The notes under the pieces are model-generated. The model was not told the DNA's origin. It searched no databases and was given only the letters and a program-made list of their open reading frames with translations. Below, in pieces: positions 39,569 through 50,179 of a DNA stretch of 64,000 bases. A program made the translations under genes and the position numbers. Within the stretch, counting starts at the first letter, position 1; each line of letters begins with the position of its first letter. The stretch comes from Pacificibacter marinus (GTDB taxonomy: Bacteria > Pseudomonadota > Alphaproteobacteria > Rhodobacterales > Rhodobacteraceae), in the NCBI RefSeq assembly GCF_900109555.1, contig NZ_FNZV01000005.1, forward strand, positions 168,688 to 232,687, read 5' to 3'.

Positions 39569-39604
39569 AAAGGCGGGCTTAGCATGTCCTGCAAGCCCGC
39601 CTTT
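39569..39604 (-). terminator. Terminator of cvpA
   Basis: Arms aaaggcgggctt (39569-39580) and aagcccgccttt (39593-39604) pair over 12 bases with a 12-base loop. On the minus strand CTTTTTC follows. It separates cvpA from purF. Confidence 0.9.
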
Positions 39605-39627
39605 CAAAATTTTCAGTCTGCAGTAAC

Positions 39628-40182
39628 TTATTCAGTGCAAGTGCTGACCAAGCTTTCATAGCGCGATGTGATCCAGCCCGGTGCATTCTCTGGGATGCTA
39701 TCATCGAGGCGGCTTTGCGAGCGGTCAAATACTTTCACTGTGCGCGAGTCTTCGAGCACCGCAATGCGGTCACCTGTTGAAATGCGGTCCACGATCACCA
39801 AAGCGATGGCGACCAATAGGATGCCGCGGATCACGCCGAAAAAGAACCCAAGGCCTTGATCGATGCCGCCAAGCGCCGAGCGTTGCACAGCTGATGACAA
39901 AAGCGGCGTAAAGATCGACACGACAATCAACGCCAATGCAAAGACGGAAAAGAAGCCCGCGATCACGGCAAGCTCGCAGCTGTCTTCAATATAGCCCCCC
40001 AGCATTGGGATTTCTTTGACCAAGGGCACGGCGTGTGGTGCGAAAATATAGCCCAAAATGGCGGCCACGATCCAGCCTGCGATGGCCATACCTTCGCGGA
40101 CAAATCCCCGCGAATAGGCCAAAAGTGCGGATACAATGATCACAAGCGCTACGATTGCGTCAACTATGGTAAAGCCTTCCAT
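39628..40182 (-). CDS. cvpA: CvpA family membrane protein
   Basis: The 184-residue protein has four hydrophobic segments in the first 120 residues, beginning FTIVDAIVALVIIVSALLAYSRGFVREGM, the CvpA pattern with the conserved arginine-glycine after helix 1. In many bacteria it lies upstream of purF, as here, although a terminator separates the two. Its link to colicin V is historical; the role is probably membrane maintenance. Confidence 0.9.
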   Translation of the reverse strand: MEGFTIVDAIVALVIIVSALLAYSRGFVREGMAIAGWIVAAILGYIFAPHAVPLVKEIPMLGGYIEDSCELAVIAGFFSVFALALIVVSIFTPLLSSAVQRSALGGIDQGLGFFFGVIRGILLVAIALVIVDRISTGDRIAVLEDSRTVKVFDRSQSRLDDSIPENAPGWITSRYESLVSTCTE

Positions 40183-40359
40183 GGCGCCTCTTTTCTATTG
40201 AATCGACTCTTGCACCCGTTCAGGCACTTGGGCACGAAGAACCAATTTTTGGCGTAGGATTCAACCTATTTTCCGAATGTGATGCATAAAAAAGACCAGT
40301 ATGAGCAGATAAAGCCCTATATTTTCATGAAAATTACGAAAACAGCCAAGCCAAACGCG

Positions 40360-41730
40360 TTACCCCGCAGCAAAGACTTCGCCAACAAAGCTGACAAGAT
40401 CATCCATATATCTGATTTGCATGCCCGATCCGTCGCCCGCTTTTGACCGCGAGGGGGCAATAGCCGAAGAAAATCCAAGCTTTTGTGCCTCTTTCAATCT
40501 ATTCTCGGTTTGATTGACGGGGCGCAGGCCCCCTGACAGCGACAATTCACCGAACACAACGCAGTCTTTGGGGATCGCCACGTCTTCGCGCGCAGATAGC
40601 AGCGCTGCTGCCACGGCCAAATCGGCGGCAGGTTCAGACACTTTCATGCCGCCCGCCACGTTGAGATAGACATCAAGTCCGGCAAACGGAATGCCGCACC
40701 GCGATTCCAAGACGGCCAAAATCATCGACAATCGTCCGCCATCCCAACCGACAACCGTGCGCCGCGCTTGCGCGTTGGGTGAGGGGGCGACCAGTGCTTG
40801 GAATTCGACCAACACGGGCCGCGTGCCCTCAATCCCTGCGAAAACAACAGATCCAGCGGTGGGTTTGTCGCGTTCTGACAGGAACAAAGCCGACGGGTTG
40901 GTCACTTCGCACAAGCCGTCGCCGGTCATTTCAAACACGCCGATTTCTTGCGCGGGGCCAAAACGGTTTTTCACTGCACGCAATAGGCGGAAATGATGCC
41001 CACGTTCGCCTTCGAAATACAAAACCGTATCCACCATATGTTCGACCACACGTGGGCCGGCAAGTTGACCGTCTTTGGTCACATGGCCGACGATAATCAC
41101 CGCGACATTGCGCGATTTGGCAAAGGTGACGATTTCATGGGCGGCGGCGCGCACTTGGCTGACAGAGCCCGGCGCGCTTTCGACATTGTCGGCCCACATG
41201 GTTTGGATGGAATCGATGACCACCAAATCAGGTTCTTCGGCTTCAAGCGTGGTTAAAATATCGCGCAGATTGGTTTCCGCGGCAAGCTTGACAGGGGCAT
41301 CCCCAAGGCCAAGCCTTTGTGCGCGCATCCGCACTTGGGCCGATGATTCTTCGCCCGAGACATAGACTGTTTTCAACCCCGCTTGGGCAAACCGCGCGGC
41401 GGCTTGTAACATCAATGTGGATTTGCCGATCCCTGGGTCACCGCCGACCAAAATCGCCGATGCAGGCACAAGGCCGCCCCCCAAAACGCGGTCCAATTCG
41501 CCCATGCCGCACACGGTGCGCGGGGGCGGTGCTTCTTTGGTGGACAGGTCCGTCAGAGGCACCTTTTTGCCGCGCATTCCGCCCAAGGTTTTCTTGGAGG
41601 GGCCTGATTTTGACAGCGGCTTTTCCTCAATAATGGTATTCCAATCGCCGCAACCATCGCAGCGCCCTGACCATTTGCTGTAAACGGCGGCGCAAGCGCT
41701 ACAGGTGAAATTGTTTGAGGCTTTTGCCAT
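40360..41730 (-). CDS. radA: DNA repair protein RadA
   Basis: RadA is a RecA-like helicase for branched DNA in recombination. The start at 41730 (456 residues) gives MAKASNNFTCSACAAVYSKWSGRCDGCGDW with the four-cysteine zinc finger. Further motifs are GGDPGIGKSTLMLQ (Walker A), VVIDSIQTM (Walker B), the RadA-specific VKNRFGPAQEIG, and a Lon-like C-terminal domain (GGMKVSEPAADLAVAAALLSA). The PqiA-like gene lies just upstream. Confidence 0.95.
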   Translation of the reverse strand: MAKASNNFTCSACAAVYSKWSGRCDGCGDWNTIIEEKPLSKSGPSKKTLGGMRGKKVPLTDLSTKEAPPPRTVCGMGELDRVLGGGLVPASAILVGGDPGIGKSTLMLQAAARFAQAGLKTVYVSGEESSAQVRMRAQRLGLGDAPVKLAAETNLRDILTTLEAEEPDLVVIDSIQTMWADNVESAPGSVSQVRAAAHEIVTFAKSRNVAVIIVGHVTKDGQLAGPRVVEHMVDTVLYFEGERGHHFRLLRAVKNRFGPAQEIGVFEMTGDGLCEVTNPSALFLSERDKPTAGSVVFAGIEGTRPVLVEFQALVAPSPNAQARRTVVGWDGGRLSMILAVLESRCGIPFAGLDVYLNVAGGMKVSEPAADLAVAAALLSAREDVAIPKDCVVFGELSLSGGLRPVNQTENRLKEAQKLGFSSAIAPSRSKAGDGSGMQIRYMDDLVSFVGEVFAAG

Positions 41731-41801
41731 GGGATGCTCCGCTTGGATCAATGGCGCATGTTCGCGCTATGTTCTTGTTTAGCGCGAAGCGTAGGGTGGG
41801 A

Positions 41802-42242
41802 TCAACCTTGTTTTGAACTTTGGGATTGAAAGCTGAGCCCAATCGATACCAAAACGCTGGCAGTGAACACATACAGTCCCCACGCCACATCAATGCGCCC
41901 GATCCCAAGCCCTTTGGCCACAGTGATATAGATCGCAATGAGAAAAATATCCGCCATGGCAAGGCGACCAAGGTGAAACAACCAAGGTTTGGCGTGTGCA
42001 GGCAAACGCCCCGTGGCAAGTGCTTCATAGGTCAATATTTTCGCGACCGGGGCGATGATGGCGAATATAATGACGATGAGTGCTAGAAAAATGTCAGTTT
42101 GCCAAAGGCTTGCGATGCCTGACAGGATTGAAACCTCTTTCATGCCAAACAAAGGCAACACCCCTGCGCGAAACAGGGGGGCGATCCATGCGATGGGAAA
42201 AAAGATCAAAAGTGAAAGGTTCAAAAGGCGCAAAATTGTCAT
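41802..42242 (-). CDS. PqiA-like single-domain membrane protein
   Basis: The 146-residue protein has four hydrophobic segments. GVLPLFGMKEVSILSGIASLWQTDIFLALIVIIFAIIAPVAKI is close to the repeat unit of paraquat-inducible protein A, but only one unit is present. PqiA proteins accompany lipid-transfer (MCE) systems, and mlaF/mlaE are the next genes upstream, 71 bases away. A supporting role in that transporter is an inference. Confidence 0.75.
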   Translation of the reverse strand: MTILRLLNLSLLIFFPIAWIAPLFRAGVLPLFGMKEVSILSGIASLWQTDIFLALIVIIFAIIAPVAKILTYEALATGRLPAHAKPWLFHLGRLAMADIFLIAIYITVAKGLGIGRIDVAWGLYVFTASVLVSIGLSFQSQSSKQG

Positions 42243-42312
42243 GAGATACAGGTGGTTTCCCTGCGCCTAAGTTTCAAGCGCCCCTGATAGGGTGCGTGTT
42301 GTGAGTGTCAGA

Positions 42313-43062
42313 TCAGCGCAGTGTTTCAATCGGCCCTATGGACGATCCGGTGATAAACTGTTGCAGATATGGGTCATCGCCTGAATCCATCTGCGCCACG
42401 GGGCCCGTCCAGCGAATTTTCCCGCCATGTAGCATTGCAACCGTGTCCGATATTGCGCGTACTGAGGTCATGTCGTGGGTGATCGTCATGGCCGTTGCGC
42501 CCATTTCAACCACAATCTCGCGGATCAAGTCATTGATAACGCCAGCCATAATTGGATCAAGACCTGTTGTCGGCTCGTCAAAGAAAATGATTTCGGGGTC
42601 GGCTGCGATCGCACGGGCCAGACCTACACGTTTTTGCATGCCGCCTGACAGTTCTGCCGGAAACTGATCTGCCACATCGGGGGACAGGCCAACGCGGCGC
42701 AGTTTTTCGATGGCAATTTCGCGGGCTTCTGCGCGGGGGCGTTTGAGTGCGCCGCGCAGCAACCGAAAGGCTACGTTTTGCCAAACAGGAATTGAATCGA
42801 ATAATGCTCCGCCTTGGAACAACATGCCAAATCGCGCTAAAAACGCATCGCGGTCTTTGGTTTTGGTGACATCTTCACCATCGACTTTGATCGTGCCAAG
42901 GTCGGGTTGGATCAGCCCCAAAACGCATTTGAGCATCACGGATTTTCCGGTGCCAGAACCGCCAATAATCACAAGGCTTTCGCCGCGTGGAATGTTCAGA
43001 TCGACACCGCGCAGGATCTGTTTGGACCCAAAGGATTTATGGACATTTGAAAGCTCAATCAT
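42313..43062 (-). CDS. mlaF: MlaF-like ABC transporter ATPase
   Basis: This is the ATPase of a phospholipid-type MCE transporter, 249 residues. IGGSGTGKSVMLKCVLGL is Walker A with the V after GKS typical of MlaF; LSGGMQKRVGLARAIA is the signature, with M in the middle as in MlaF; EIIFFDEPTTGLDPIMAGVIN is Walker B. It overlaps mlaE by four bases. Neither an MlaD (MCE domain) nor an MlaC gene is visible in the window. Confidence 0.9.
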   Translation of the reverse strand: MIELSNVHKSFGSKQILRGVDLNIPRGESLVIIGGSGTGKSVMLKCVLGLIQPDLGTIKVDGEDVTKTKDRDAFLARFGMLFQGGALFDSIPVWQNVAFRLLRGALKRPRAEAREIAIEKLRRVGLSPDVADQFPAELSGGMQKRVGLARAIAADPEIIFFDEPTTGLDPIMAGVINDLIREIVVEMGATAMTITHDMTSVRAISDTVAMLHGGKIRWTGPVAQMDSGDDPYLQQFITGSSIGPIETLR

Positions 43063-43850
43063 ATCGCAAAAAACGCCTGTGTCAGAAGGAAATTCGCCGC
43101 CAAAATCAGCACCGCTGCGGCCACAACCGAAGACTTGGTGGCGCTGCCGACGCCCTGTGCGCCGCGCTCTGATTGCATGCCGTAGTAGCAGCCCATGACC
43201 GTGGCGATGAAACCAAACACGGCACCTTTGGCTAAAGATGAAATCACATCAATTGGCTCTAGAAAGTTCACTGTGTTTTGCAAATAAGTTGCGGCGTTAA
43301 AGCCCAAGGACTGTGTCGATACCAACCAGCCACCATAGATGCCGATGATGTCGCCGATGCCCACCAAAAGCGGCACAGTCAATAGCCCCGCCAACACGCG
43401 CGGTACGGTGAGGTATTTCATCGGATGGGTCGACAGCGTGACCAATGCATCGATTTGTTCGGTCACTTTCATCGTCGCAATTTCGGCCGCGACCGAGGCT
43501 GTGACCCTTGCGGCAATCATCAAGCCAACCAGCACAGGGCCAAGTTCGCGCACCATGCCGATGGCGACAATTTGTGGCACAACGGCTTCGGCCGAAAACC
43601 GTGATCCGCCGGAATAAATCTGCAATGCCAAAGCGCCGCCAGTGAAAAACGCGGTCAACCCCACGACTGGCAAAGACAAATAGCCAATATGTAGCAAAGC
43701 TTGCATAAATTCACGGGTGTAAAACGGTGGTGTCACCATATGGCGCAGCGTTGACAGCGCAAATAATGTCAAACGTCCCATGCCTGCTAAAGCCCCAAGC
43801 ACTGTTGCGCCAAGCGCCGCCAGCGGACGTGTGATCAGGGACGTGTTCAT
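43059..43850 (-). CDS. mlaE: MlaE-like permease of a lipid ABC transporter
   Basis: The 263-residue membrane protein has the DUF140/MlaE pattern, with [39 protein letters not shown] around residues 96-135, the most diagnostic part. It overlaps alr by four bases and mlaF by four. With MlaF it forms the membrane core that moves phospholipid between membranes. Confidence 0.92.
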   Translation of the reverse strand: MNTSLITRPLAALGATVLGALAGMGRLTLFALSTLRHMVTPPFYTREFMQALLHIGYLSLPVVGLTAFFTGGALALQIYSGGSRFSAEAVVPQIVAIGMVRELGPVLVGLMIAARVTASVAAEIATMKVTEQIDALVTLSTHPMKYLTVPRVLAGLLTVPLLVGIGDIIGIYGGWLVSTQSLGFNAATYLQNTVNFLEPIDVISSLAKGAVFGFIATVMGCYYGMQSERGAQGVGSATKSSVVAAAVLILAANFLLTQAFFAI

Positions 43851-44887
43851 GTGCGGTACCGACGATTGTATCTGCGACCAAGGGATGTCAAAATTTCATA
43901 GCCGATTGTACCACCGATTTCTGCCAAATCATCAACAGTTTGATGGGCGCACAGCAAATCAAGCGACCGTGGCGTTTGGTCAAGATGGGTGACATCGACG
44001 GTGATCAAATCCATAGACACACGTCCGATCAGCGGGCAAGGCGTATCGCCATCAAACAAAACTGATTTGTTTGAAATCTGCCGCGTGATCCCGTCAGCAT
44101 AGCCCGCAGACACGGTGGCCACACGAGAAGGGACCTCGGCGGTCCATGTGTTGCCATAGCCCACAGTTTCACCCGCGGGAACATCGCGGATTTGAATGAC
44201 CGGACATTCCACACGCACCACAGGGGCAGCGTCTTCAAATGGCAAGCCGCCATAAAGCCCGATACCCGGGCGTGTCAGATCAAAGTGATAGTCTGGCCCA
44301 AGCAAAATGCCACCTGTCGCAGACAAAGCGCGCGGCACGTCTAGCCCGTCGGTCATTTTGTGGAATTCGGCAAGTTGTTGAGCATTCATCGGATGATCTG
44401 GCTCATCTGCACAGGCCAAATGCGACATGATCAGCACAGGGTTTGCAGCCATCACCAAGTCGCGCACCGCGTCCCATTCGTTGGCTTCCAAGCCAAGGCG
44501 GTTCATGCCTGTGTCAAGCTGCACCCCAAACGGGTGTTTGGGCAGCAATTCGAAATGCCGGGTAATTTGATCGAGTGAATTGAGCATGGGGATCAATTGC
44601 ATATCGGCAATCATGTCGGTGTCGCCGGCCATATGACCGCTGAACACGCAGACGCGCGGTGATGGCCCCACAGCGTTGCGCACGTCAATGCCTTCTTCTG
44701 CGGCGGCAACAAAAAATGTCTTAGCGCCCGCACGCGCCAAAGCCCGTGCTGCTTTGCCCGCGCCCGTGCCATAACCGTCTGCTTTGACCACAGCAGCGGT
44801 TTCCACGTTCGCGGCTGATTTCGCGTCAAGCACGCGCCAATTTTGCGCCAGAGCGCCAAGATCGATATGAAGTGTTGAACTGCCCAT
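43847..44887 (-). CDS. alr: Alanine racemase
   Basis: Alr makes D-alanine for peptidoglycan with pyridoxal phosphate. [13 protein letters not shown] near residue 32 carries the PLP lysine; the second catalytic residue is the tyrosine in [24 protein letters not shown] is the C-terminal substrate loop. Length 346, slightly short but complete. It lies 79 bases after dnaB on the same strand and overlaps mlaE, so it leads an alr-mlaE-mlaF unit. Confidence 0.93.
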   Translation of the reverse strand: MGSSTLHIDLGALAQNWRVLDAKSAANVETAAVVKADGYGTGAGKAARALARAGAKTFFVAAAEEGIDVRNAVGPSPRVCVFSGHMAGDTDMIADMQLIPMLNSLDQITRHFELLPKHPFGVQLDTGMNRLGLEANEWDAVRDLVMAANPVLIMSHLACADEPDHPMNAQQLAEFHKMTDGLDVPRALSATGGILLGPDYHFDLTRPGIGLYGGLPFEDAAPVVRVECPVIQIRDVPAGETVGYGNTWTAEVPSRVATVSAGYADGITRQISNKSVLFDGDTPCPLIGRVSMDLITVDVTHLDQTPRSLDLLCAHQTVDDLAEIGGTIGYEILTSLGRRYNRRYRT

Positions 44888-44965
44888 AAACGTGTTTTGA
44901 CGGGCGCAGAGATTGGACGCAAGCCCAAATTCCGTGCCGCCAGTGCTCCTTACGACAAGTGTGAC

Positions 44966-46564
44966 TTAGTATTCTTCAGCATCTGGCAGGTGATGTTCAT
45001 ACGCCAGATTGCCAAATCGTGTGAATTCGGCAGTGAACGACAAGGTGACCGTGCCGATGGGACCGTGACGCTGTTTGCCCAAAATGACTTCGGCTTTAGC
45101 ATGCAAACGTTCCATTTCCTCTTGCCACGCGGCGATGGCTTCGTGGTTGTGATCATCTGGTTTTTCGCGCTCTTTGTAGTATTCGCCGCGATACACGAAC
45201 ATCACCACATCGGCATCTTGCTCGATTGAGCCAGATTCACGCAAATCCGACAATTGCGGGCGTTTGTCATCGCGACTTTCCACCGTACGAGACAGCTGGG
45301 ACAGCGCGATCACAGGGATGTTCAATTCCTTGGCGATGGCTTTGAGGCCCATCGAAATCTCGCCAATTTCCTGCACACGGTTGCCTTGGGTGCTTGGTGT
45401 GCCGCGCACCAACTGCAAATAGTCGACGATCAACACATCCAAGCCGTGTGTCCGTTTCAAACGTCGTGCGCGCGCTGCCAATTGCGAGATCGGCAAAGCT
45501 GGCGTGTCATCGATATACAAAGGACAGGTTTCTAGCGTTTTCGCGGCTTCGATCAGACGGCGAAACTCGTCTTCTTCCATGTCACCTTGGCGAATTTTAT
45601 GCGATGAAATTTCCGCCGCTTCCGCCAAAATACGTGCGGCAAGCTGTTCGGCACTCATCTCGAGTGAATAAAACCCAACAACGCCGCCTTGCACCGCGCC
45701 CTCTTTGCCATCTGGCAAAGTGCCCTTTTTATAAGCCTTGGCTACGTTGTACGCGATGTTGGTCGCGAGCGACGTTTTGCCCATCGATGGCCGTCCCGCC
45801 AAGATGATCAAATCCGACTTGTGCAACCCGCCCATTTTTTTGTCCAGATCCATCAAGCCTGATGAAATCCCCGCCATACCGCCCCCGCGCTCGTAAGCTG
45901 CGTTGGCATTGAGAACGGCTTGGGTGACGGCAGACAGAAAGGATTTAAATCCAGAATCCGCTTTGCCCTGTTCAGATAAGGAATAGAGCTTTTGCTCGGC
46001 TGATACGATTTGTTCAACGGGTTCGCGACTGTCCAATCCACTGGCCGCAGCGCCTGCGATTTCATTCCCCAGCTCAATCAATTGGCGGCGAATGAACAGA
46101 TCATAGATCAGCTGCGCATAGTCGCGCACGGCATAAGTCGAAATGGCTGAAGCAGCCAAGCGTGCCAAATACGCGGGTCCGCCAAGCTCTTGTAATCCTT
46201 TGTGATCTTCCATGTAGGCTTTGAGCGTCACAGGCGAGGCCAGCATGTTTTTTGCGATCCGTTCAGCCGCTTTTTCAAAGATATCGCGGTGCACCGGGTC
46301 GTAGAAATGCTCTGGCATGATGACCGATGCGATTTTGTCGTAGACATCATTATTGGTCAAAAGCGCGCCCAGCAATTGCTGTTCGGCCTCTGTGTTGTGC
46401 GGCAAAGCGCCGTCATATGATGAAATGACCGAGCCTGTTTGTGCTGTGACAGCGGTGCTTGGCGCATCTGAAGCTGGCGTAACATCTGCCGTCTCTGGCA
46501 TGTCTGTATAGCCGGGATCGTCTGAGCCTTGCGTGTCATTGAGCGTGGCGATGTCGTCGTTCAT
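44966..46564 (-). CDS. dnaB: Replicative DNA helicase DnaB
   Basis: The start at 46564 gives MNDDIATLNDTQG and 532 residues; a Ser/Thr/Asp-rich stretch of about 60 residues precedes the core. PHNTEAEQQLLGALL starts the N-terminal collar. The RecA-like motor has LAGRPSMGKTSLATNIAYN (Walker A), DVLIVDYLQLVRG (Walker B), ALSQLSRTVESR and the arginine-finger segment, and ends GKQRHGPIGTVTLSF. It unwinds DNA at the replication fork and recruits primase. No intein is present. Confidence 0.96.
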   Translation of the reverse strand: MNDDIATLNDTQGSDDPGYTDMPETADVTPASDAPSTAVTAQTGSVISSYDGALPHNTEAEQQLLGALLTNNDVYDKIASVIMPEHFYDPVHRDIFEKAAERIAKNMLASPVTLKAYMEDHKGLQELGGPAYLARLAASAISTYAVRDYAQLIYDLFIRRQLIELGNEIAGAAASGLDSREPVEQIVSAEQKLYSLSEQGKADSGFKSFLSAVTQAVLNANAAYERGGGMAGISSGLMDLDKKMGGLHKSDLIILAGRPSMGKTSLATNIAYNVAKAYKKGTLPDGKEGAVQGGVVGFYSLEMSAEQLAARILAEAAEISSHKIRQGDMEEDEFRRLIEAAKTLETCPLYIDDTPALPISQLAARARRLKRTHGLDVLIVDYLQLVRGTPSTQGNRVQEIGEISMGLKAIAKELNIPVIALSQLSRTVESRDDKRPQLSDLRESGSIEQDADVVMFVYRGEYYKEREKPDDHNHEAIAAWQEEMERLHAKAEVILGKQRHGPIGTVTLSFTAEFTRFGNLAYEHHLPDAEEY

Positions 46565-46732
46565 CCGGTGCGGTCCTGTCTTTTGCCTGATCGTGCTTGC
46601 CTGTCGTGGCATGTTTGGTTGTTGTAACGAAACTCACGACCAAGGTTCAAACTGTATATTTCTGTGGATAACTCTAGTGCTACGATATGTAGTGAGGGAG
46701 TGGATGTATGATCAATATGTTGATCTGCGCCA

Positions 46733-46770
46733 GAATAAAAAATGAACGCCACCAAATTTGGCGGCGTTCA
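46733..46770 (-). terminator. Terminator of pyrE
   Basis: Arms tgaacgcc (46743-46750) and ggcgttca (46763-46770) with an A/T-rich loop. On the minus strand ATTTTTTATT follows directly. It lies 37 bases after the pyrE stop and separates it from dnaB. Confidence 0.88.
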
Positions 46771-46806
46771 TAAAATGTAGTTACTTTGGGGTAAACTGCA
46801 CAGGGC

Positions 46807-47487
46807 TTAGCCCTTTTTATTGGCTTCCTGCCACTCACGCGGGGCGTTGAGAAATTTCTCAACTTCAGCCAAGGTGTCTGCATCAAAGGATTTTTGCAAC
46901 TTTGCTTCTGCCAGAACATCCCACCACGTGCACAATGAATGCAGTTGGATCCCGTGGTCGCCGAGTGTTTTTTCTGTTTCCGAAAAAATCCCGTAGTAGA
47001 AAATCACAGCCGTATGACCACATGTCGCACCAGTGTCGCGGATCGCATCCACGAATGACAGTTTTGATCCGCCATCTGTGGTGAGATCTTCGACCAAAAG
47101 CACACGCTCGCCCTCGGTCATTTTACCCTCAATGCGTGCGTTACGCCCATAGCCTTTGGGTTTTTTGCGTACATAAGTCATTGGCAAAGCAAGACGTTCT
47201 GCAACCATCGCCGCAAATGGGATGCCAGCCGTTTCACCGCCCGCGATATTGTCAAATGCTTCAAATCCAGCGTCGCGCATCACGGTGACAGACAGAAAAT
47301 CCATCAAAGTTGAACGAATACGCGGATAGGAAATCAACTTGCGGCAATCGACATAGGTTGGGCTCAGCAAACCTGAAGCCAAAGTGAATGGCTCAGCCGT
47401 ATTGAAATCAACGGCTTTAATTTCAAGCAACATACGTGCCGTGAGGCGGGCGATTTCGGTTGAATCTGGAAACGTGGAAGGGATCAT
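46807..47487 (-). CDS. pyrE: Orotate phosphoribosyltransferase
   Basis: PyrE adds PRPP to orotate in pyrimidine synthesis. The start at 47487 gives [15 protein letters not shown] and 226 residues, matching the longer alphaproteobacterial type. [18 protein letters not shown] and the PRPP loop [17 protein letters not shown] are present. A longer frame reaching into pyrC is not used. It follows pyrC by 28 bases. Confidence 0.95.
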   Translation of the reverse strand: MIPSTFPDSTEIARLTARMLLEIKAVDFNTAEPFTLASGLLSPTYVDCRKLISYPRIRSTLMDFLSVTVMRDAGFEAFDNIAGGETAGIPFAAMVAERLALPMTYVRKKPKGYGRNARIEGKMTEGERVLLVEDLTTDGGSKLSFVDAIRDTGATCGHTAVIFYYGIFSETEKTLGDHGIQLHSLCTWWDVLAEAKLQKSFDADTLAEVEKFLNAPREWQEANKKG

Positions 47488-47515
47488 GGCAGTGTCCTTG
47501 GTGTCTTGTAAAAAG

Positions 47516-48556
47516 TTAGGCCTCGACCGACCAATGCAGCGGCATTTGCGGGTCAAATACGGTGACAGGACCGTCGGGCGTGGCGATATGTTTGGGGTAT
47601 TCAACTGCCGCACCTTTGCGCAGCGTGATCGTGCCTTCATTCAATGGCAGGCCGTAATGACGTGGGCCGTTGAGCGATGTGAACGCTTCAAGATTGTCCA
47701 ATTTACCTGCGCGCTCAAACACTTCCGCTAAAATTGACAGTGTGTTGGTTGCGGTAAAACACCCCGCACAGCCGCATGCGTTTTCTTTGAGGTGATCCAA
47801 ATGCGGGGCAGAATCTGTGCCCAAGAAAAAGCGCTTATCGCCAGAGATCGCGGCCTCAACCAATGCCACACGATGCTCTTCGCGTTTGGCCACTGGCAGG
47901 CAATAGTAATGTGGTTTGATACCGCCAACCAAGATGTGGTTGCGGTTGATCACCAAGTGATGCGTTGTGATCGTGGCCGCCAAACCGCTGTCGGCAGAGC
48001 GCGCATAATCGACACCGTCTTTGGTGGTGATATGTTCCATCACCACTTTCAAATCGGGATTGGCGCGACGAATTGGGTCTAGAACGGTGTCAATAAATAC
48101 GGCTTCGCGGTCAAAGATATCGACATCGGCTGTGGTGACTTCGCCGTGTAAACACAGTGGCAGGCCTATCTCAGCCATTTTTTCCAAAACAGCCCGCACA
48201 TTGTCAAAATTGCGCACGCCCGAGTTGGAATTGGTCGTCGCCCCAGCAGGGTAAAGTTTGACCGATTTGATCAACCCGCTTGCATGCGCCGCGGCCACAT
48301 CATCTGCGTCCGTATCTTCGGTCAGATACAATGTCATCAGAGGCTCAAAATCCGACCCTTTGGGTAAAGCGGCCATAATGCGATCGCGATATGCGGCGGC
48401 ATCGGCACTTTTGACCACAGGGGGCACAAGATTTGGCATAATAACAGCCCGCGCAAAATGGCGCGCAGTTTCGGGCAGGACGGCTTGCATCATTGCGCCA
48501 TCGCGCAAGTGCAAATGCCAGTCATCGGGGCGGCGGAGTGTGAGTGTATCGATCAT
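47516..48556 (-). CDS. pyrC: Dihydroorotase
   Basis: PyrC closes carbamoyl-aspartate to dihydroorotate. This is the class II type of 346 residues: [10 protein letters not shown] (the two metal histidines), [15 protein letters not shown] (with the carbamylated lysine), [19 protein letters not shown], and FLGTDSAPH with the catalytic aspartate. It leads a pyrC-pyrE operon and is divergent from the urease cluster. Confidence 0.96.
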   Translation of the reverse strand: MIDTLTLRRPDDWHLHLRDGAMMQAVLPETARHFARAVIMPNLVPPVVKSADAAAYRDRIMAALPKGSDFEPLMTLYLTEDTDADDVAAAHASGLIKSVKLYPAGATTNSNSGVRNFDNVRAVLEKMAEIGLPLCLHGEVTTADVDIFDREAVFIDTVLDPIRRANPDLKVVMEHITTKDGVDYARSADSGLAATITTHHLVINRNHILVGGIKPHYYCLPVAKREEHRVALVEAAISGDKRFFLGTDSAPHLDHLKENACGCAGCFTATNTLSILAEVFERAGKLDNLEAFTSLNGPRHYGLPLNEGTITLRKGAAVEYPKHIATPDGPVTVFDPQMPLHWSVEA

Positions 48557-48727
48557 GAAAACCGCATACCGCGTATTGCGTAAAAGGGCCAGTGGCTCTG
48601 CAACACATAGCGTGCCTATTTTTTGAGCGAGAGGTCAATAAATGATGCGATTGCTCATCAATTGATCGTGCCAAGGATTGAAGCTTACCCCTGCGCAGCG
48701 TTAGCGTCGCATGAAACGGAGGCTTCG

Positions 48728-49552
48728 ATGCTAGACACGCCACACCCACAACCTTCCTCTGCGATGCAGCGCGTGCGCGGTCGTGGGCGTGTGGTGTTTG
48801 GGCCTGGTGGCTTGCGTGACTTGCATCAATCTGGCTCGGCCAAAGCGATGATGCCCAAGGTACACACCGGCATTCCCGAGGTGGTTTTTCTCAATACATC
48901 TGGGGGTCTCACGGGCGGGGATCGGCTTGAATATCATTTGCAAGCTCTAGATCACACTCATCTGATCGGTACGTCGCAAACCGCAGAGCGCGCCTATGCG
49001 TCGACAGATAATTCTATAGCTGCCGAGGTCCATGTCGATCTCAAAGTCGGGCAAAACGCCTCGCTTGAATGGTTACCACAAGAAACTATTTTGTTTGAAA
49101 AGTCCCGCTTGGCTCGCTGTACCAAAGCTGAGTTGGCTGCAAATGCGCGGTTTCTATTTGTGGAAACCTTAGTGCTGGGCCGCGCCGCTATGGGCGAGAC
49201 CATCGAAACACTGCATCTGACAGATCGGCGTGAAATCACGCGGGCAGGGCGGTTGGAGTTTTTGGAACCACTTGAAATCAATGCGACCGTTTTGGCATCG
49301 CGCGCCAATGCTGTAAGCTTGGCTGGACATCGCGCCTTTGCCACAATCGGTCTGTTTGACCAAGGTGCAGAGGCACTTGCCGATGTGCTTAAGCCCTTGT
49401 CGCAAGACGGCGTTGTCGCGGGTGTGTCGGGCTGGAATGGCAAACTGATTGTTCGCGCAATGGCTGGCGATGGGTATCCACTGCGCCGTTATGTGGCACA
49501 AATTTTGACGAAACTCCGTGGCACAGCGTTGCCGCGGGTCTGGCAAGTATAA
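48728..49552 (+). CDS. ureD: Urease accessory protein UreD
   Basis: UreD binds apo-urease and, with UreF and UreG, lets nickel reach the active site. I use the ATG at 48728 (274 residues) because GGAGG at 48718-48722 precedes it; the longer frame adds 35 residues without family features. Recognisable segments are VFLNTSGGLTGGDRLEY, TSQTAERAYAS, LEWLPQETILFEKS and VAGVSGWNGKLIVRAM. First gene of the cluster. Confidence 0.93.
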   Translation: MLDTPHPQPSSAMQRVRGRGRVVFGPGGLRDLHQSGSAKAMMPKVHTGIPEVVFLNTSGGLTGGDRLEYHLQALDHTHLIGTSQTAERAYASTDNSIAAEVHVDLKVGQNASLEWLPQETILFEKSRLARCTKAELAANARFLFVETLVLGRAAMGETIETLHLTDRREITRAGRLEFLEPLEINATVLASRANAVSLAGHRAFATIGLFDQGAEALADVLKPLSQDGVVAGVSGWNGKLIVRAMAGDGYPLRRYVAQILTKLRGTALPRVWQV

Positions 49553-49561
49553 GGACCGATT

Positions 49562-49864
49562 ATGAATCTGACGCCTCGGGAAAAAGACAAACTGCTGATT
49601 TCAGTGGCTGCCATGGTGGCGCGTGGGCGTTTAGAGCGCGGTGTGAAACTTAATCACCCCGAAGCTATCGCTTTGATCACAGACTTTGTGGTCGAGGGCG
49701 CACGCGACGGTAAAATGGTATCCGAATTGATGGAAACCGCTGCCCATGTCGTGACCAAAGATATGTGCATGGATGGCATTTCAGAGATGATTCATGACGT
49801 GCAAGTCGAAGCCACCTTTCCAGACGGGACCAAATTGGTCACCGTTCATCACCCCATTCGTTAG
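49562..49864 (+). CDS. ureA: Urease subunit gamma
   Basis: The 100-residue small subunit begins [27 protein letters not shown] and continues [23 protein letters not shown], the family pattern. GACCGATT rather than a strong ribosome site precedes the ATG at 49562. It assembles with UreB and UreC to the (UreABC)3 urease that hydrolyses urea to ammonia and carbamate. Confidence 0.98.
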   Translation: MNLTPREKDKLLISVAAMVARGRLERGVKLNHPEAIALITDFVVEGARDGKMVSELMETAAHVVTKDMCMDGISEMIHDVQVEATFPDGTKLVTVHHPIR

Positions 49865-49873
49865 GAGCACGCC

Positions 49874-50179
49874 ATGATCCCCGGAGAATATTTCATCAAA
49901 GATGGCGAGATTGAGCTGAATGCCGGCGCGCCAGTGACCACGCTTGAGGTGTCCAACACAGGTGACCGCCCTGTGCAGGTTGGCTCGCACTATCATTTCT
50001 TTGAAACCAATGAAGCGCTCTCTTTTGATCGCAGTGCCGCGCGCGGTCAACGTTTGGATATTGCCGCAGGCACAGCCGTGCGGTTTGAACCGGGCCAAAC
50101 CCGCGAAGTGACGCTTGTGCCTTTGTCAGGCAAGCGTGAAGTTTACGGATTTAATGCCAAAGTGTCCGGTCCTTTGTGA
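49874..50179 (+). CDS. ureB: Urease subunit beta
   Basis: The 101-residue subunit starts [18 protein letters not shown] and contains [28 protein letters not shown] and [24 protein letters not shown] precedes the ATG by eight bases. Structural subunit of urease. Its stop overlaps the next start. Confidence 0.98.
   Translation: MIPGEYFIKDGEIELNAGAPVTTLEVSNTGDRPVQVGSHYHFFETNEALSFDRSAARGQRLDIAAGTAVRFEPGQTREVTLVPLSGKREVYGFNAKVSGPL

Noticed and set aside
48557..48727. A sigma-54 promoter in the gap before ureD
   Set aside because: No TGGCAC-N5-TTGC type element was found; nitrogen control of the cluster cannot be claimed from the sequence.
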